This document shows, one piece after another, positions 53,975 through 62,732 of a stretch of 64,000 nt of DNA (position 1 is the first letter of the stretch; every line of letters starts with the position of its first letter). The position numbers and the translations under genes were made by a program. The DNA comes from Arthrobacter_D sp015752045. Lineage in GTDB: Bacteria; Actinomycetota; Actinomycetes; Actinomycetales; Micrococcaceae. The DNA lies in assembly GCF_015752045.1 (NCBI RefSeq), contig NZ_JADOUS010000005.1:1-64000 (forward strand), in the 5' to 3' direction. The notes below the pieces were generated by a model that was not told where the DNA came from, ran no database searches, and was given only the letters and a program-made list of their open reading frames with translations.

Positions 53975-55603
53975 ATGAACGACCCCTACACCCTGAACGG
54001 CATCACCCTCACCGCGCCGCCCGTCCAGCGTCAGGGCGAGATCCTGACCCGCGAGGCACTCGACTTCGTCAAGGCACTGCACCGGGCGACCCACAAGCGC
54101 CGCGAGGAACTCCTCGACCACCGGTGCCGCCAGCGCAAGGCCGTCGCGGCCGGCGCCGACCCGCACTTCCTGCCCGAGACCCGGCACATCCGCGAGGACG
54201 CGTCCTGGCGGGTGGCCCCGACGGCGCCGGGACTCGAGGACCGCCGCGTGGAGATCACCGGCCCCGTGGACCGCAAGATGACCATCAACGCCCTCAACTC
54301 CGGCGCGAAGGTCTGGCTCGCCGACATGGAGGACTCCTCGACGCCGTCGTGGTCCAACGTGATCAACGGCCAGCTGAACCTCCGGGACGCCCTCGCAGGA
54401 CGGATCGGGTTCACCTCGCCCGAGGGCAGGGAGTACCGGGTGGACGGCCCGGCGGACACGCTGCCCACGGTCGTCGTCCGGCCCCGGGGCTGGCACCTGC
54501 CCGAGAAGCACGTCCTCATCCAGGACGTGGCCGTCGCGGGCGGGCTGTTCGACTTCGCCCTCTACTTCTTCCACAACGCCCGCACGCTGATCACACAGGG
54601 ACGCGGCCCCTACTTCTACCTCCCGAAGATCGAGAACCACCTCGAGGCGCGGCTGTGGAATGACATCTTCGTCCAGGCACAGCACCTGCTCGGCATCCCG
54701 CAGGGCACCATCCGCGCCACCGTGCTGATCGAGACCATCACGGCGGCGTTCGAGATGGAGGAGATCCTGTATGAACTGCGGGACCACGCGGCGGGACTGA
54801 ACGCCGGCCGGTGGGACTACATCTTCTCCGTCATCAAGAACTTCCGCACCCGTGGCCCGCGCTTCGTGCTGCCGGACCGCAACGCCGTCACCATGACGGC
54901 ACCGTTCATGCGCGCCTACACCGAGCAGCTCGTCCGCGCCTGCCACCGTCGCGGCGCCCATGCGATCGGCGGCATGGCCGCGTTCATCCCGAACCGGCGC
55001 GACGAGCAGGCCAACGCCCTCGCCCTGGAGAAGGTGCGGGCGGACAAGACCCGCGAGGCCAACGACGGCTTCGACGGGTCGTGGGTGGCCCACCCGGACC
55101 TCGTGCCCGTGGCCATGGAGGTCTTCGACGCGGACCTCGGCGATCGGCCGAACCAGCTCCACCGCCTGCGCGACGACGTCCGTCCCGACGACGCCGCCCT
55201 GCTGGACATCGCCGCGACACCGGGCGCCATCACGGAGCGGGGTGTCCGCGAGAACCTCGAGGTCGGGGTGCGGTACATCGAGTCCTGGCTGCGGGGCAAC
55301 GGCGCCGCCGCGATCAACAACCTGATGGAGGACGCCGCGACGGCCGAGATCTCGCGCTCGCAGATCTGGCAGTGGATCCACACGAGCGCGCTCACGGACG
55401 ACGGCGAGGTGATCACCCGGGAGCGGGTGACGGATCTGCTCGACGAGGAGTTCGCGGCCCTGGCGCGGTTCGACGGCGACCGTTTCGACGAGGCCCGTGA
55501 GGTCTTCGAGGAGGTGGCCCTCGGCTCGCAGTTCCCGGCCTTCCTGACCGTCACCGCGTACTCGAAGTACCTGCGGGACGAGAGGGTCCTCGCTCTGGCG
55601 TGA
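53975..55603 (+). CDS. aceB: malate synthase A
   Basis: 542 aa, the length of the MSA isoform. Markers are WLADMEDSSTPSW, VVRPRGWHLPEKH (catalytic Arg), LPKIENHLEARLWNDIF, VLIETITAAFEMEEILYELR, GRWDYIFSVIK and GGMAAFIPNR. It condenses glyoxylate with acetyl-CoA to malate, completing the shunt begun by aceA. ATG 53975 follows CAGGAG by 6 nt. Confidence 0.97.
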   Translation: MNDPYTLNGITLTAPPVQRQGEILTREALDFVKALHRATHKRREELLDHRCRQRKAVAAGADPHFLPETRHIREDASWRVAPTAPGLEDRRVEITGPVDRKMTINALNSGAKVWLADMEDSSTPSWSNVINGQLNLRDALAGRIGFTSPEGREYRVDGPADTLPTVVVRPRGWHLPEKHVLIQDVAVAGGLFDFALYFFHNARTLITQGRGPYFYLPKIENHLEARLWNDIFVQAQHLLGIPQGTIRATVLIETITAAFEMEEILYELRDHAAGLNAGRWDYIFSVIKNFRTRGPRFVLPDRNAVTMTAPFMRAYTEQLVRACHRRGAHAIGGMAAFIPNRRDEQANALALEKVRADKTREANDGFDGSWVAHPDLVPVAMEVFDADLGDRPNQLHRLRDDVRPDDAALLDIAATPGAITERGVRENLEVGVRYIESWLRGNGAAAINNLMEDAATAEISRSQIWQWIHTSALTDDGEVITRERVTDLLDEEFAALARFDGDRFDEAREVFEEVALGSQFPAFLTVTAYSKYLRDERVLALA

Positions 55604-55620
55604 TCCTGGTGCAGGGAGAA

Positions 55621-55656
55621 AGGGAGGGACGGCGCCCGATGGCGTCGTCCCTCCCT
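55621..55656. terminator. terminator hairpin between aceB and the LytR_C gene
   Basis: AGGGAGGGACGGCG (55621-55634) pairs with CGTCGTCCCTCCCT (55643-55656) over 14 bp including one G-U, with an 8-nt loop. It separates convergent genes. Confidence 0.65.
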
Positions 55657-55668
55657 CCGTGGACGGAC

Positions 55669-56349
55669 CTACGGGGCCGTGGGAGCGGGCGTGGCCGTCG
55701 GGCCTTCCTCCGGGGCGCAGGCCAGCCCGGCGGGGGTGACGTCGACCCGCTCGGGCGGGATGACGCCCGCGTAGGCGGAACCGAGGATGACGTCGACCGT
55801 CCGGTCCTCGCGTTCGTCCGCCACGTAGATCGAGTCGGGGATGGTGCGCTGCAGCGTGAAGGCGTTGGCGCGTCCGTCCTCGCCCGAGACGATGATCGCC
55901 GTCATGCCGGTCGGGCCGACGGGCCTGTTGCCGATCTCGCGCACCGCGAAGGCCCGGCCGCGGAGCTGCCCGGCGGCGATGCCGGCAAGCCCGTCGATGC
56001 TGGTGCTGTTGTAGACGTTGACGGTGATGGCGCTCGGGTCCTGGTAGTCGAACGGACCGGCAGGGCACGTCGACGTCGGTTCGGGAACCGCCTCGGGCAC
56101 CCCGGTGCTGATGTCACCGCGTGCGATGCCGATGGCGACGTACACGGCTGCGGCCACGAGCCCGACGAGGAGCACGAGGACCACACCGTGGCGGATCCTG
56201 CGCATCGACATCCGGTGGCGACGGTCGGCGTCGTCCTCCGTGAACACGGCGCCGAGATCCGTCTCGGTGACGATCCGCTGACCGTGCCACTCGGTCGGGT
56301 CGCGTTTGGCCTGCGCCCGCTGGTGCCGCGGCGAGCCCTGCTCACTCAT
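55669..56349 (-). CDS. LytR C-terminal-domain membrane protein
   Basis: 226 aa. A charged cytoplasmic N-terminus (~1-50), one membrane helix (HGVVLVLLVGLVAAAVYVAIGIA, ~54-76), and an extracytoplasmic LytR_C-type domain (VNVYNSTSIDGLAGIAAGQLRGRAF) ending in a Pro/Thr tail. The LCP ligase domain of LytR-CpsA-Psr proteins is absent, so it is a stand-alone LytR_C protein, probably acting in wall-polymer attachment. It overlaps the upstream gene by 8 nt. Confidence 0.85.
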   Translation of the reverse strand: MSEQGSPRHQRAQAKRDPTEWHGQRIVTETDLGAVFTEDDADRRHRMSMRRIRHGVVLVLLVGLVAAAVYVAIGIARGDISTGVPEAVPEPTSTCPAGPFDYQDPSAITVNVYNSTSIDGLAGIAAGQLRGRAFAVREIGNRPVGPTGMTAIIVSGEDGRANAFTLQRTIPDSIYVADEREDRTVDVILGSAYAGVIPPERVDVTPAGLACAPEEGPTATPAPTAP

Positions 56350-56641
56350 CGAGCACGAGGACTCTCGCGTGCAGGATGGTCCGCTGGTGAAGCGCCGTCC
56401 GGACGGCGCGGTGCAGGCCGTCCTCGAGGTACATCGTCTCGTTCCACTGCACCACGTGGGGGAAGAGGTCGCCGAAGAACGTCGAATCCTCGGCGAGCAG
56501 CGCCCCGAGGTCGAGCGTGGTCTTGGTGGTCACGAGTTCATCGAGCCGCACCTGCCGGGGAGGCACCTCCGCCCAGTCCCTGGGGGTCACGCATCCGTGG
56601 TCGGGGTACGGCCGGCCGTCACTCACTGCTTTGAAGATCAC
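56342..56641 (-). CDS. small conserved actinobacterial protein (sometimes labelled VapB-like)
   Basis: 99 aa starting IFKAVSDGRPYPDHG after the initiator, with LDELVTTKTTLDLGALLAEDSTFFGDLFPHVVQW and LEDGLHRAVRTALHQR. Proteins of this type are highly conserved beside LytR_C genes in this group and are sometimes called VapB-family antitoxins. No toxin gene is present, so I doubt that label. TACCCT (56648-56653, minus) is exactly 6 nt before GTG 56641, giving a leaderless start. An upstream TTG (56671) is less likely. Confidence 0.75.
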   Translation of the reverse strand: MIFKAVSDGRPYPDHGCVTPRDWAEVPPRQVRLDELVTTKTTLDLGALLAEDSTFFGDLFPHVVQWNETMYLEDGLHRAVRTALHQRTILHARVLVLDE

Positions 56642-56761
56642 CTCTCTAGGGTAGGTAATTGCTTCGGCCAATGGAACGCGGGTCTTCGGGAGGCGATCAT
56701 CTCGTGGCCCAATGGTTACGCCGCGGGGCCCTCCGACGGCGCGGGACCACCCACGGGGACG

Positions 56762-57145
56762 TCAGAAATCGACGCCGCACTGCAGGATCACGTTGGCGTA
56801 CGGTGTCGCCTCTCCGGTCCGGATGATGAGCCGTGCCGTGGGCAGGAGACCCTTCAGGTCGTCGTGCCTGATGCGACGGGGCGCCAGGCCCCGGTCCTCG
56901 AGCCATTGCTCGACGTCGGTCCCCTCGGCCTCCAGGGCGCACAGGGCACCTTCGACGACGATCTCGTCCAGCACCGCGTCCAGGACCTCCCTGAACGAGG
57001 GGACCCCCCGCACGAGGGACAGGTCCACGACGGTCGCCGAAGCGGGGACAGGGAGGCCGCAGTCGGCGATCACGACGAGGTGTCCATGGCCGAGGGTGGC
57101 CAGCGCTCCGCTGAGCGGGGCGTTGATGATTCCTGACTTCTTCAT
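56762..57145 (-). CDS. rbsD: D-ribose pyranase
   Basis: 127 aa of typical RbsD length. The catalytic His is in TLGHGHLVVIADCGLP (~20). The C-terminal EATPYANVILQCGV is conserved. It converts beta-ribopyranose to the furanose used by ribokinase. It is the last gene of the ribose operon and its ATG overlaps the rbsK stop by 4 nt. Confidence 0.95.
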   Translation of the reverse strand: MKKSGIINAPLSGALATLGHGHLVVIADCGLPVPASATVVDLSLVRGVPSFREVLDAVLDEIVVEGALCALEAEGTDVEQWLEDRGLAPRRIRHDDLKGLLPTARLIIRTGEATPYANVILQCGVDF

Positions 57146-58089
57146 GGACTCGTCTCCTGCTGGTCGTCCCGACCGACGGGCAGCGCAGGGAGCACGTCCC
57201 CGACCGCCGGGTAGGAAGGCTGCGCACCGGGGTACTGGACGGCATAGGAGCCCACCCGGACGGCGAACCGGACGGCCTCGGGGAGCGGGTCCCCGGCGTG
57301 GAGCCGGGCGGCGAGCGCTCCGACGAAGGCGTCGCCGGCTCCGGTCGTGTCCACCGCTGCGACGCGCGGCGCGGGCACGGCGAGGACGGCGCCGCCGTCG
57401 GAGACGAGGGCGCCGGCGCCGCCGAGGGTCATCACCACGGACGCGAAGCCGCAGGCCAGGAGTGCATCGACGACGGCACTGTGCCCCCTGGGTCCGGGCT
57501 TGCCGAGCTGCGCGAGGACGAGGGCACCCTCGTGCTCGTTGACGACCAGCGGGTCTGCGCGCAGCAGGACCTGACGATCGATGGCGATGACCGGAGCGAG
57601 GTTGATGATCACGCGACCTGATGCCGCGAGGACCGCGGCCTGGGTGGCGGCGGCGGGAAGCTCGCCCTGCACCACGACCACCGCGGCGCCGGCGATGGTG
57701 TCGGTCCAGGGCGCGACGAGGTCCGACGTCATCGAAGCGTTCGCCCCAGGCAGCACCACGATGCTGTTCTCGCCGTCCTCGGACACCTGGACCACCGCGA
57801 CCCCCGTGCCGCCGTCGGTCCGCTCGACAGCGCGGAGGTCCACCCCGGCGTCCGTGAGCGCCGAGAGGGCGGTGACCGCGTACGCATCGCTCCCCACGGC
57901 TCCGATCATCGCCACGGACGCCCCGAGCCGCGCTGCGGCGACAGCCTGGTTGGCGCCCTTGCCGCCGGGCAGCACCGTCATCGATCGGCCCAGCACGGTC
58001 TCGCCCGGTTGCGGGTGCCGCTCGAGGGTGACCACGAGATCCGCGTTGATGGACCCGACGACGACGACGCCCGGCGACACAGGGATCAT
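57142..58089 (-). CDS. rbsK: ribokinase
   Basis: 315 aa PfkB-family sugar kinase. GSINADLVVTLERHPQPGET is followed by GGKGANQAVAAARLGA at the substrate site and the catalytic base in DTTGAGDAFVGALAARL (Asp ~250). It phosphorylates ribose at O5. ATG overlaps the rbsB stop by 4 nt, inside the rbs operon. Confidence 0.96.
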   Translation of the reverse strand: MIPVSPGVVVVGSINADLVVTLERHPQPGETVLGRSMTVLPGGKGANQAVAAARLGASVAMIGAVGSDAYAVTALSALTDAGVDLRAVERTDGGTGVAVVQVSEDGENSIVVLPGANASMTSDLVAPWTDTIAGAAVVVVQGELPAAATQAAVLAASGRVIINLAPVIAIDRQVLLRADPLVVNEHEGALVLAQLGKPGPRGHSAVVDALLACGFASVVMTLGGAGALVSDGGAVLAVPAPRVAAVDTTGAGDAFVGALAARLHAGDPLPEAVRFAVRVGSYAVQYPGAQPSYPAVGDVLPALPVGRDDQQETSP

Positions 58090-59027
58090 CCCGCGAAGTC
58101 CGCGACGTTCTCGGTGTTGACCGTGGTCACCGGGACCGGGATGGCTTCCTCGACCGTGGCGTCGTCGAGCAGCTGGACGAGCACCTCGACCGAACGCTTG
58201 CCGAGCTCTGCCGGCTGCTGGGCGATGGTCGCCGTCAGGGTGCCCGCCTCGATGGCTGCCAGGCCGTCGGCCGTGCCGTCGAACCCGACGACCAACACAT
58301 CAGCGCCCGCCTTCGCGCCGAGGGCCTGAATGGCGCCGAGGGCCATCTCGTCGTTCTCGGCGAAGACGCCGGTCACGCCCGGATTGGCCTGCAGCAGGTT
58401 CGTTGCGACGTTCAGGGCCTCGGCGCGGTCGAAATTCGCCGTCTGCTGGGCCACGATCTCGATGTCCGGGTACGCCTTCATGCCCTCGGCGAAGCCCGCT
58501 CCACGATCCCGGCTGGCCGAGGTCCCGGCGACGCCCTGCAGCACGATCACGGAGCCCTTGCCACCCATGGCCGCGGCGAGCTCGTCGGCGGCCTGCTTGC
58601 CTCCGGCCACGTTGTCGCTCGAGACGAGGGACTGGACCTCGGCTCCGTTGACTGCACGATCGACGGCGACGATCGGAGTCCCGGCCGAGACCAGCGGAGC
58701 CACCGAGGCAGCTGCCGCATCCGAATCCACGGGGTTGATGATCACGCCGTCGGTGCCGCTGGTGGCTGCCGTCGCGAGCTGGTTGGTCTGCGTCGCGGAA
58801 TCATTCTGTGCGTCGACGACTTCGAGCTCGACGCCGGCGGCGTCCGCCGCTTCCTGGGCGCCGTCGCGCAGTTCCACGAAGAAGGGGTTGTTGAGGGTGG
58901 ACACGGCGAGTGTGACGCTCTGCGACTCGGCGGCCGCTTCGCCGCCGCGGTTGCAGGCGGTGGTGCCGAGCAGCAGCGCGAGGGACATGGTGACGGCCGC
59001 GGCGCGGGTCGTTGAGGAGAACTTCAT
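58086..59027 (-). CDS. rbsB: ribose ABC transporter substrate-binding lipoprotein
   Basis: 313 aa. Lipobox LLLGTTAC (Cys ~25), then a periplasmic-binding fold of sugar type: VSTLNNPFFVELRDGAQ, TDGVIINPVDSDAA, FAENDEMALGAIQAL, VGFDGTADGLAAI and AQQPAELGKRSVE. It captures ribose for RbsAC. GAAGGAA lies upstream of the ATG. The 69-nt gap after rbsC is the only loose junction in the operon. Confidence 0.95.
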   Translation of the reverse strand: MKFSSTTRAAAVTMSLALLLGTTACNRGGEAAAESQSVTLAVSTLNNPFFVELRDGAQEAADAAGVELEVVDAQNDSATQTNQLATAATSGTDGVIINPVDSDAAAASVAPLVSAGTPIVAVDRAVNGAEVQSLVSSDNVAGGKQAADELAAAMGGKGSVIVLQGVAGTSASRDRGAGFAEGMKAYPDIEIVAQQTANFDRAEALNVATNLLQANPGVTGVFAENDEMALGAIQALGAKAGADVLVVGFDGTADGLAAIEAGTLTATIAQQPAELGKRSVEVLVQLLDDATVEEAIPVPVTTVNTENVADFAG

Positions 59028-59096
59028 CGTTGATTCCTTCTTTTCGGGTGGATGTGGATCGGGTCGGAGGAGTGAGGGATGGATGGGTCGGGTGGC

Positions 59097-60071
59097 CTAG
59101 TGGCTGCCGGACTTCCGGCGCAGGGAGTCGATCCCGACGGCGAGCGCGATCACCACGCCGATCACCACCTGCTGCCAGAAGGAGGACACGTTGAGCAGGT
59201 TCAGGCCGTTGCGGATCACCACGAGGACGAGGGCGCCGATGAGCGTACCGCTGATCCGTCCCACGCCACCGGCCAGGGAGGCACCACCGATGACGACGGC
59301 GGCGATGGCGTCCAGTTCGTAGCCGGCGGCGGCCTGCGGCTGGGCGGAGTCGAGCCGACCGGAGAGCAGCAACCCTGCGAGTGCCGCGAAGAGGCCCGAC
59401 AGCGCGAACACCGTCACGAGGACTCGCCGCACGGGGATGCCCGACAGACGTGCCGCTTCGGTGTTGCCGCCCACCGCGTACATGTAGCGGCCCATGACGG
59501 TGTAGTTGAGGATCAGTGCGGCGACCGCACCTGCGATGACCAGGACGACGATCGGCATGGGCAGGGGACCGATGTTGCCGCCGAGGAAGGACACGGCGGG
59601 CGCCGTGGCGATGGGCCTGCCGTCCGAGAGCACCAGGGTGAGGCCGCGGGCGACACTCAGCATCGCGAGGGTGGCGATGAAGGACGGCAGCCGTCCGAAG
59701 GCGACCGCGAAACCGCTGACGGCACCCGCGAGGGTCCCGAACAGGAGTCCACCGATCAACGCGAGCCACCCGGGGAGGTCTGCCGTACTGAACATGTAGG
59801 CGGAGCCCATGGCACTGAGGGCGGCGACCGAACCGACGGAGAGATCGATCCCGCCTGCAACGATCACGAAGGTCAGGCCGAAGGCGAGGACGGCGATGAC
59901 CGAGGCCTGGATGCCGATGTTCAGCAGGTTGGGTCCCGTGAGGAAGTCCGGTGTGGCGATGAAGAGCGCGAGCCCGAGGACGAAGAGCCCTACCAGCGCC
60001 CCGTTGTCCGCGAGGAACGTCGTGATTCTCGTGCCGCCGGTGGCGGGCTTGCGTACAGCTACGGTGTTCAT
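59097..60071 (-). CDS. rbsC: ribose ABC transporter permease
   Basis: 324 aa with about nine to ten membrane helices. The permease motif is FVIVAGGIDLSVGSVAAL, with GRLPSFIATLAMLSVARGL and AIAAVVIGGASLAGGVGRI as in RbsC/XylH-type proteins. ATG 60071 overlaps the rbsA stop by 4 nt (ATGA). Confidence 0.95.
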   Translation of the reverse strand: MNTVAVRKPATGGTRITTFLADNGALVGLFVLGLALFIATPDFLTGPNLLNIGIQASVIAVLAFGLTFVIVAGGIDLSVGSVAALSAMGSAYMFSTADLPGWLALIGGLLFGTLAGAVSGFAVAFGRLPSFIATLAMLSVARGLTLVLSDGRPIATAPAVSFLGGNIGPLPMPIVVLVIAGAVAALILNYTVMGRYMYAVGGNTEAARLSGIPVRRVLVTVFALSGLFAALAGLLLSGRLDSAQPQAAAGYELDAIAAVVIGGASLAGGVGRISGTLIGALVLVVIRNGLNLLNVSSFWQQVVIGVVIALAVGIDSLRRKSGSH

Positions 60072-61597
60072 GCCTCGTCCTTCATCTGCTGGTCCTCGCG
60101 GTCCCTCTGCACGTCGCGGACGGCGAGGGACATGACGGCGTCCTGGGTTGCGGTGGTGGCGTCGAGTTCGCCGGAGATGTGGCCGCCGCTCATCACGAGG
60201 ATGCGATCGGCCATCCCGAGTACTTCGGGGAGTTCGCTCGACACCATCACGACGGCGCCTCCGGCCGCGGTGATGGCGTTGATGAGTTCGTAGATCTCGA
60301 CCTTCGCGCCGACGTCGACGCCGCGTGTCGGTTCGTCCAGCAGCAGCACCGAGGACTCCGCGAGGATCCACCGCGCGAAGACCGCCTTCTGCTGATTGCC
60401 GCCGGACAGGGATCCCACCCGCTGGTCGAGGTCGCGCATCCGGATACGAAGCGTGTCGGCGACGCCCTGGGCGCGCGAGCGCTGGCCCGCGAAGTCCACG
60501 ACACCGGCCTTCGAGGTCGAGGCGAGCGTCGCGTAGCCGATGTTGTCGTTGACGCTGGCGCCGAGGACGAGCCCCTGCACCTTGCGGTCCTCGGGGACGT
60601 GGCCCACGCCGGCCCGGATGGCCGCACCGACGTCGAGCCGGGGCAGTTCCTTGCCGCGGACCGAGACGGAGCCGCCGAGATACGGGTCGACGCCGGCGAC
60701 GGCGCGCACCACCTCCGTGCGGCCTGCCCCCACGAGCCCGGCGAGGGCGACGACCTCGCCGGCGTGGACGTCGAAGGAGACATCGTTGACCATGCCCTTG
60801 GTGGAGAGGTTCCTGACGGACAGCAGCGTCTCCGGCTCGCCCGCGTAGTCACGGCGTCGCGGGAACTGCTGGGCGATGTCCCGGCCCACCATGAGCCGGA
60901 CGAGTTCGTCCTCGTCAGTGGTCGCAGGGACCTCGGCGATGAACCTGCCATCCCTCAGGACGGAGACGGAATCGCCGATCGCGGCGATCTCGTCGAGGTG
61001 GTGGGAGATGAAGACCATGCCGACGCCGCGGGCCCGGAGGTCCTCCACGACCCCGAAGAGCGCAGCGATCTCACGCTTGGTGAGGGCGGCCGTGGGCTCG
61101 TCGAGGATCAGCATCCGGGCATCCAGGCTGAGCGCCTTCGCGATCTCCACGAGCTGTTGGCGGGCGATGCCCAGCGTCCCCACGTGCTGGTCGACGTCCA
61201 GATCGAGGCCGATCAGGGCGAGCGCGGCGCGGGCATCCTCCTTCATCCTCCGACGGTCGACGAAGCCGAAACGCCCGGGCATCCGGCCCAGGGAGATGTT
61301 CTCGGCGATGCTCATGGACCCCACGAGATTGAGTTCCTGATGGATGGTCGCGATGCCCAGGGCCTCGGAGGCCTTCGTGTCCGGCAGGACGACCTCCTTG
61401 CCGTCGACGAGGATGCGGCCGCCGTCCGGCTGGTAGACGCCGGCCATCATCTTGATGAGCGTCGACTTGCCTGCGCCGTTCTCACCCAGGAGGACCTGGA
61501 CCTTCCCGGGATACACGTCCACGGACACGCCGTCGATCACGGTGACCGGGCCGAAGGACTTGGTCACGCCCTCGAGCGAGAGGATGGGCAGGCTCAT
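60068..61597 (-). CDS. rbsA: ribose ABC transporter ATP-binding protein (double ABC)
   Basis: 509 aa with two ABC modules. The first has LGENGAGKSTLIKMMAGVY and LDEPTAALTKREI. The second has the usual degenerate P-loop ALAGLVGAGRTEV, signature LSGGNQQKAVFARW and LDEPTRGVDVGAK. This is the RbsA/MglA architecture for sugar import. ATG 61597 overlaps the lacI-family gene stop by 4 nt. Confidence 0.96.
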   Translation of the reverse strand: MSLPILSLEGVTKSFGPVTVIDGVSVDVYPGKVQVLLGENGAGKSTLIKMMAGVYQPDGGRILVDGKEVVLPDTKASEALGIATIHQELNLVGSMSIAENISLGRMPGRFGFVDRRRMKEDARAALALIGLDLDVDQHVGTLGIARQQLVEIAKALSLDARMLILDEPTAALTKREIAALFGVVEDLRARGVGMVFISHHLDEIAAIGDSVSVLRDGRFIAEVPATTDEDELVRLMVGRDIAQQFPRRRDYAGEPETLLSVRNLSTKGMVNDVSFDVHAGEVVALAGLVGAGRTEVVRAVAGVDPYLGGSVSVRGKELPRLDVGAAIRAGVGHVPEDRKVQGLVLGASVNDNIGYATLASTSKAGVVDFAGQRSRAQGVADTLRIRMRDLDQRVGSLSGGNQQKAVFARWILAESSVLLLDEPTRGVDVGAKVEIYELINAITAAGGAVVMVSSELPEVLGMADRILVMSGGHISGELDATTATQDAVMSLAVRDVQRDREDQQMKDEA

Positions 61598-62607
61598 GCG
61601 CTGGCTCCTTCCAGGAGTTCGGGGGTGGAGCCGCGGATGATCAGCCTGCTGGGCAGGACCCGCGACTGCGCCGACGCCCCGGCGATGACGTCGACGAGCA
61701 TCTCCACGGCACCGCGCCCCATCGCGTCGACGTCGTGCGCGATCACGGTCAGTGCCGGATTCAGGAGGGTGAAGGCCTCGATGTCGTCGTAGCCCACGAA
61801 GGCGACGTCGGAGCCGATGGAGATCCCGCGCGCGTTGCAGACACCGATCGCACCGATGGACATCAGGCTGTCGGCGGCAAGGAGGGCGGTCGGCGCATCG
61901 GGAAGATCGAGGAGGGCATGCGCGCCCGCCGCGCCGCTGGCTGCCTGGAAGTCACCGATGTAGACGAGCTCCGGGGCGGCGTCGGCGGGAGACCCGGCAA
62001 TGGCCTCCTGGTACGCCTGCAGGCGTTCCCGCCCGGTCGAGGTGGACTGGGGACCCGCGATGTACCCGATGCGGCGGTGGCCGAGGCCGGTCAGGTGGGC
62101 GACCGCCTCACGGATACCGGTGCGGTTGTCCGGGCTGATGCTCGGCACACCCGCGCCCTCGATGACGCGGTCCACGAAGACCGTGGGCAGCCCGCTCCCG
62201 AGGAGGCCCGCGAGGCCTGCCCGGTCCCCCTGCGGCGCGGCGATCAGGCCGTCGACGCGCTGCGACAGCATGACGTCGAAGTAGCGCTCCTGCTGTTCCA
62301 TGCTCTCGTTGGCATTCCCGAACAGCGTGAGGTAGCCGAAATCCCGGGCCCGCTGCTCGACGGCATGGGCGAGGTCCGCGAAGAAGGGGTTCCGGATATC
62401 GGGCAGGAGCAGCCCGATGGTCTGGGTGGTGGTCTTGCGGAGCGACCGCGCCTGCGCGTTGGGGCGGAAGCCCAACTCCGCAACGGCCTGTTCGACGGCG
62501 GTGCGCGCGGCGGGCGAGGTGCTCGGGTGACCGGAGAGGACGCGGGATGCCGTCGCGGTGGACACCCCTGCCTTCATGGCGACGTCCTTGATCGTCACTG
62601 ACCGCAC
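61594..62607 (-). CDS. rbsR: LacI-family ribose operon repressor
   Basis: 337 aa. The helix-turn-helix is VTIKDVAMKAGVSTATASRVLSG with hinge ARSLRKTTTQTIGLLLPDI. The sugar-binding core has NPFFADLAHAVEQRA, DGLIAAPQGD and FVGYDDIEAFTLLNPALTV. It is the first gene of the rbs operon and so is autoregulated. GTG 62607 is preferred (AGGGAG ~6 nt upstream); GTG 62598 is possible. The gene symbol follows from operon context. Confidence 0.9.
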   Translation of the reverse strand: MRSVTIKDVAMKAGVSTATASRVLSGHPSTSPAARTAVEQAVAELGFRPNAQARSLRKTTTQTIGLLLPDIRNPFFADLAHAVEQRARDFGYLTLFGNANESMEQQERYFDVMLSQRVDGLIAAPQGDRAGLAGLLGSGLPTVFVDRVIEGAGVPSISPDNRTGIREAVAHLTGLGHRRIGYIAGPQSTSTGRERLQAYQEAIAGSPADAAPELVYIGDFQAASGAAGAHALLDLPDAPTALLAADSLMSIGAIGVCNARGISIGSDVAFVGYDDIEAFTLLNPALTVIAHDVDAMGRGAVEMLVDVIAGASAQSRVLPSRLIIRGSTPELLEGASA

Positions 62608-62626
62608 GCTGCTCCCTACGTCTTTG

Positions 62627-62654
62627 TGGAATCGATTCCATGGAATCGATTCCA
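62627..62654. promoter_or_regulatory. double LacI-family operator of the rbs operon
   Basis: TGGAATCGATTCCA (62627-62640) is a perfect 14-bp palindrome with a central CG, and is repeated exactly at 62641-62654, so the whole 28 bp is also palindromic. This is the LacI-type site expected for RbsR. It overlaps the predicted transcription start of the operon (about 62650). Confidence 0.9.
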
Positions 62655-62656
62655 GA

Positions 62657-62685
62657 AGTATGGCGGAGATCACCCGTCCGGTCAA
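62657..62685 (-). promoter_or_regulatory. rbs operon promoter
   Basis: On the minus strand TTGACC (-35, 62685-62680) is followed after 17 bp by CATACT (-10, 62662-62657). The start site would fall inside the double operator, giving simple steric repression by RbsR. Confidence 0.7.
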
Positions 62686-62732
62686 CCGGTCGCATCCGGG
62701 GAGTGCGGGCCGTCCGGGAACATAATGGAGCC

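Noticed and set aside
56342..56641. A VapBC toxin-antitoxin module
   Set aside because: Only the small conserved protein is present; no PIN-domain toxin gene lies on either side.
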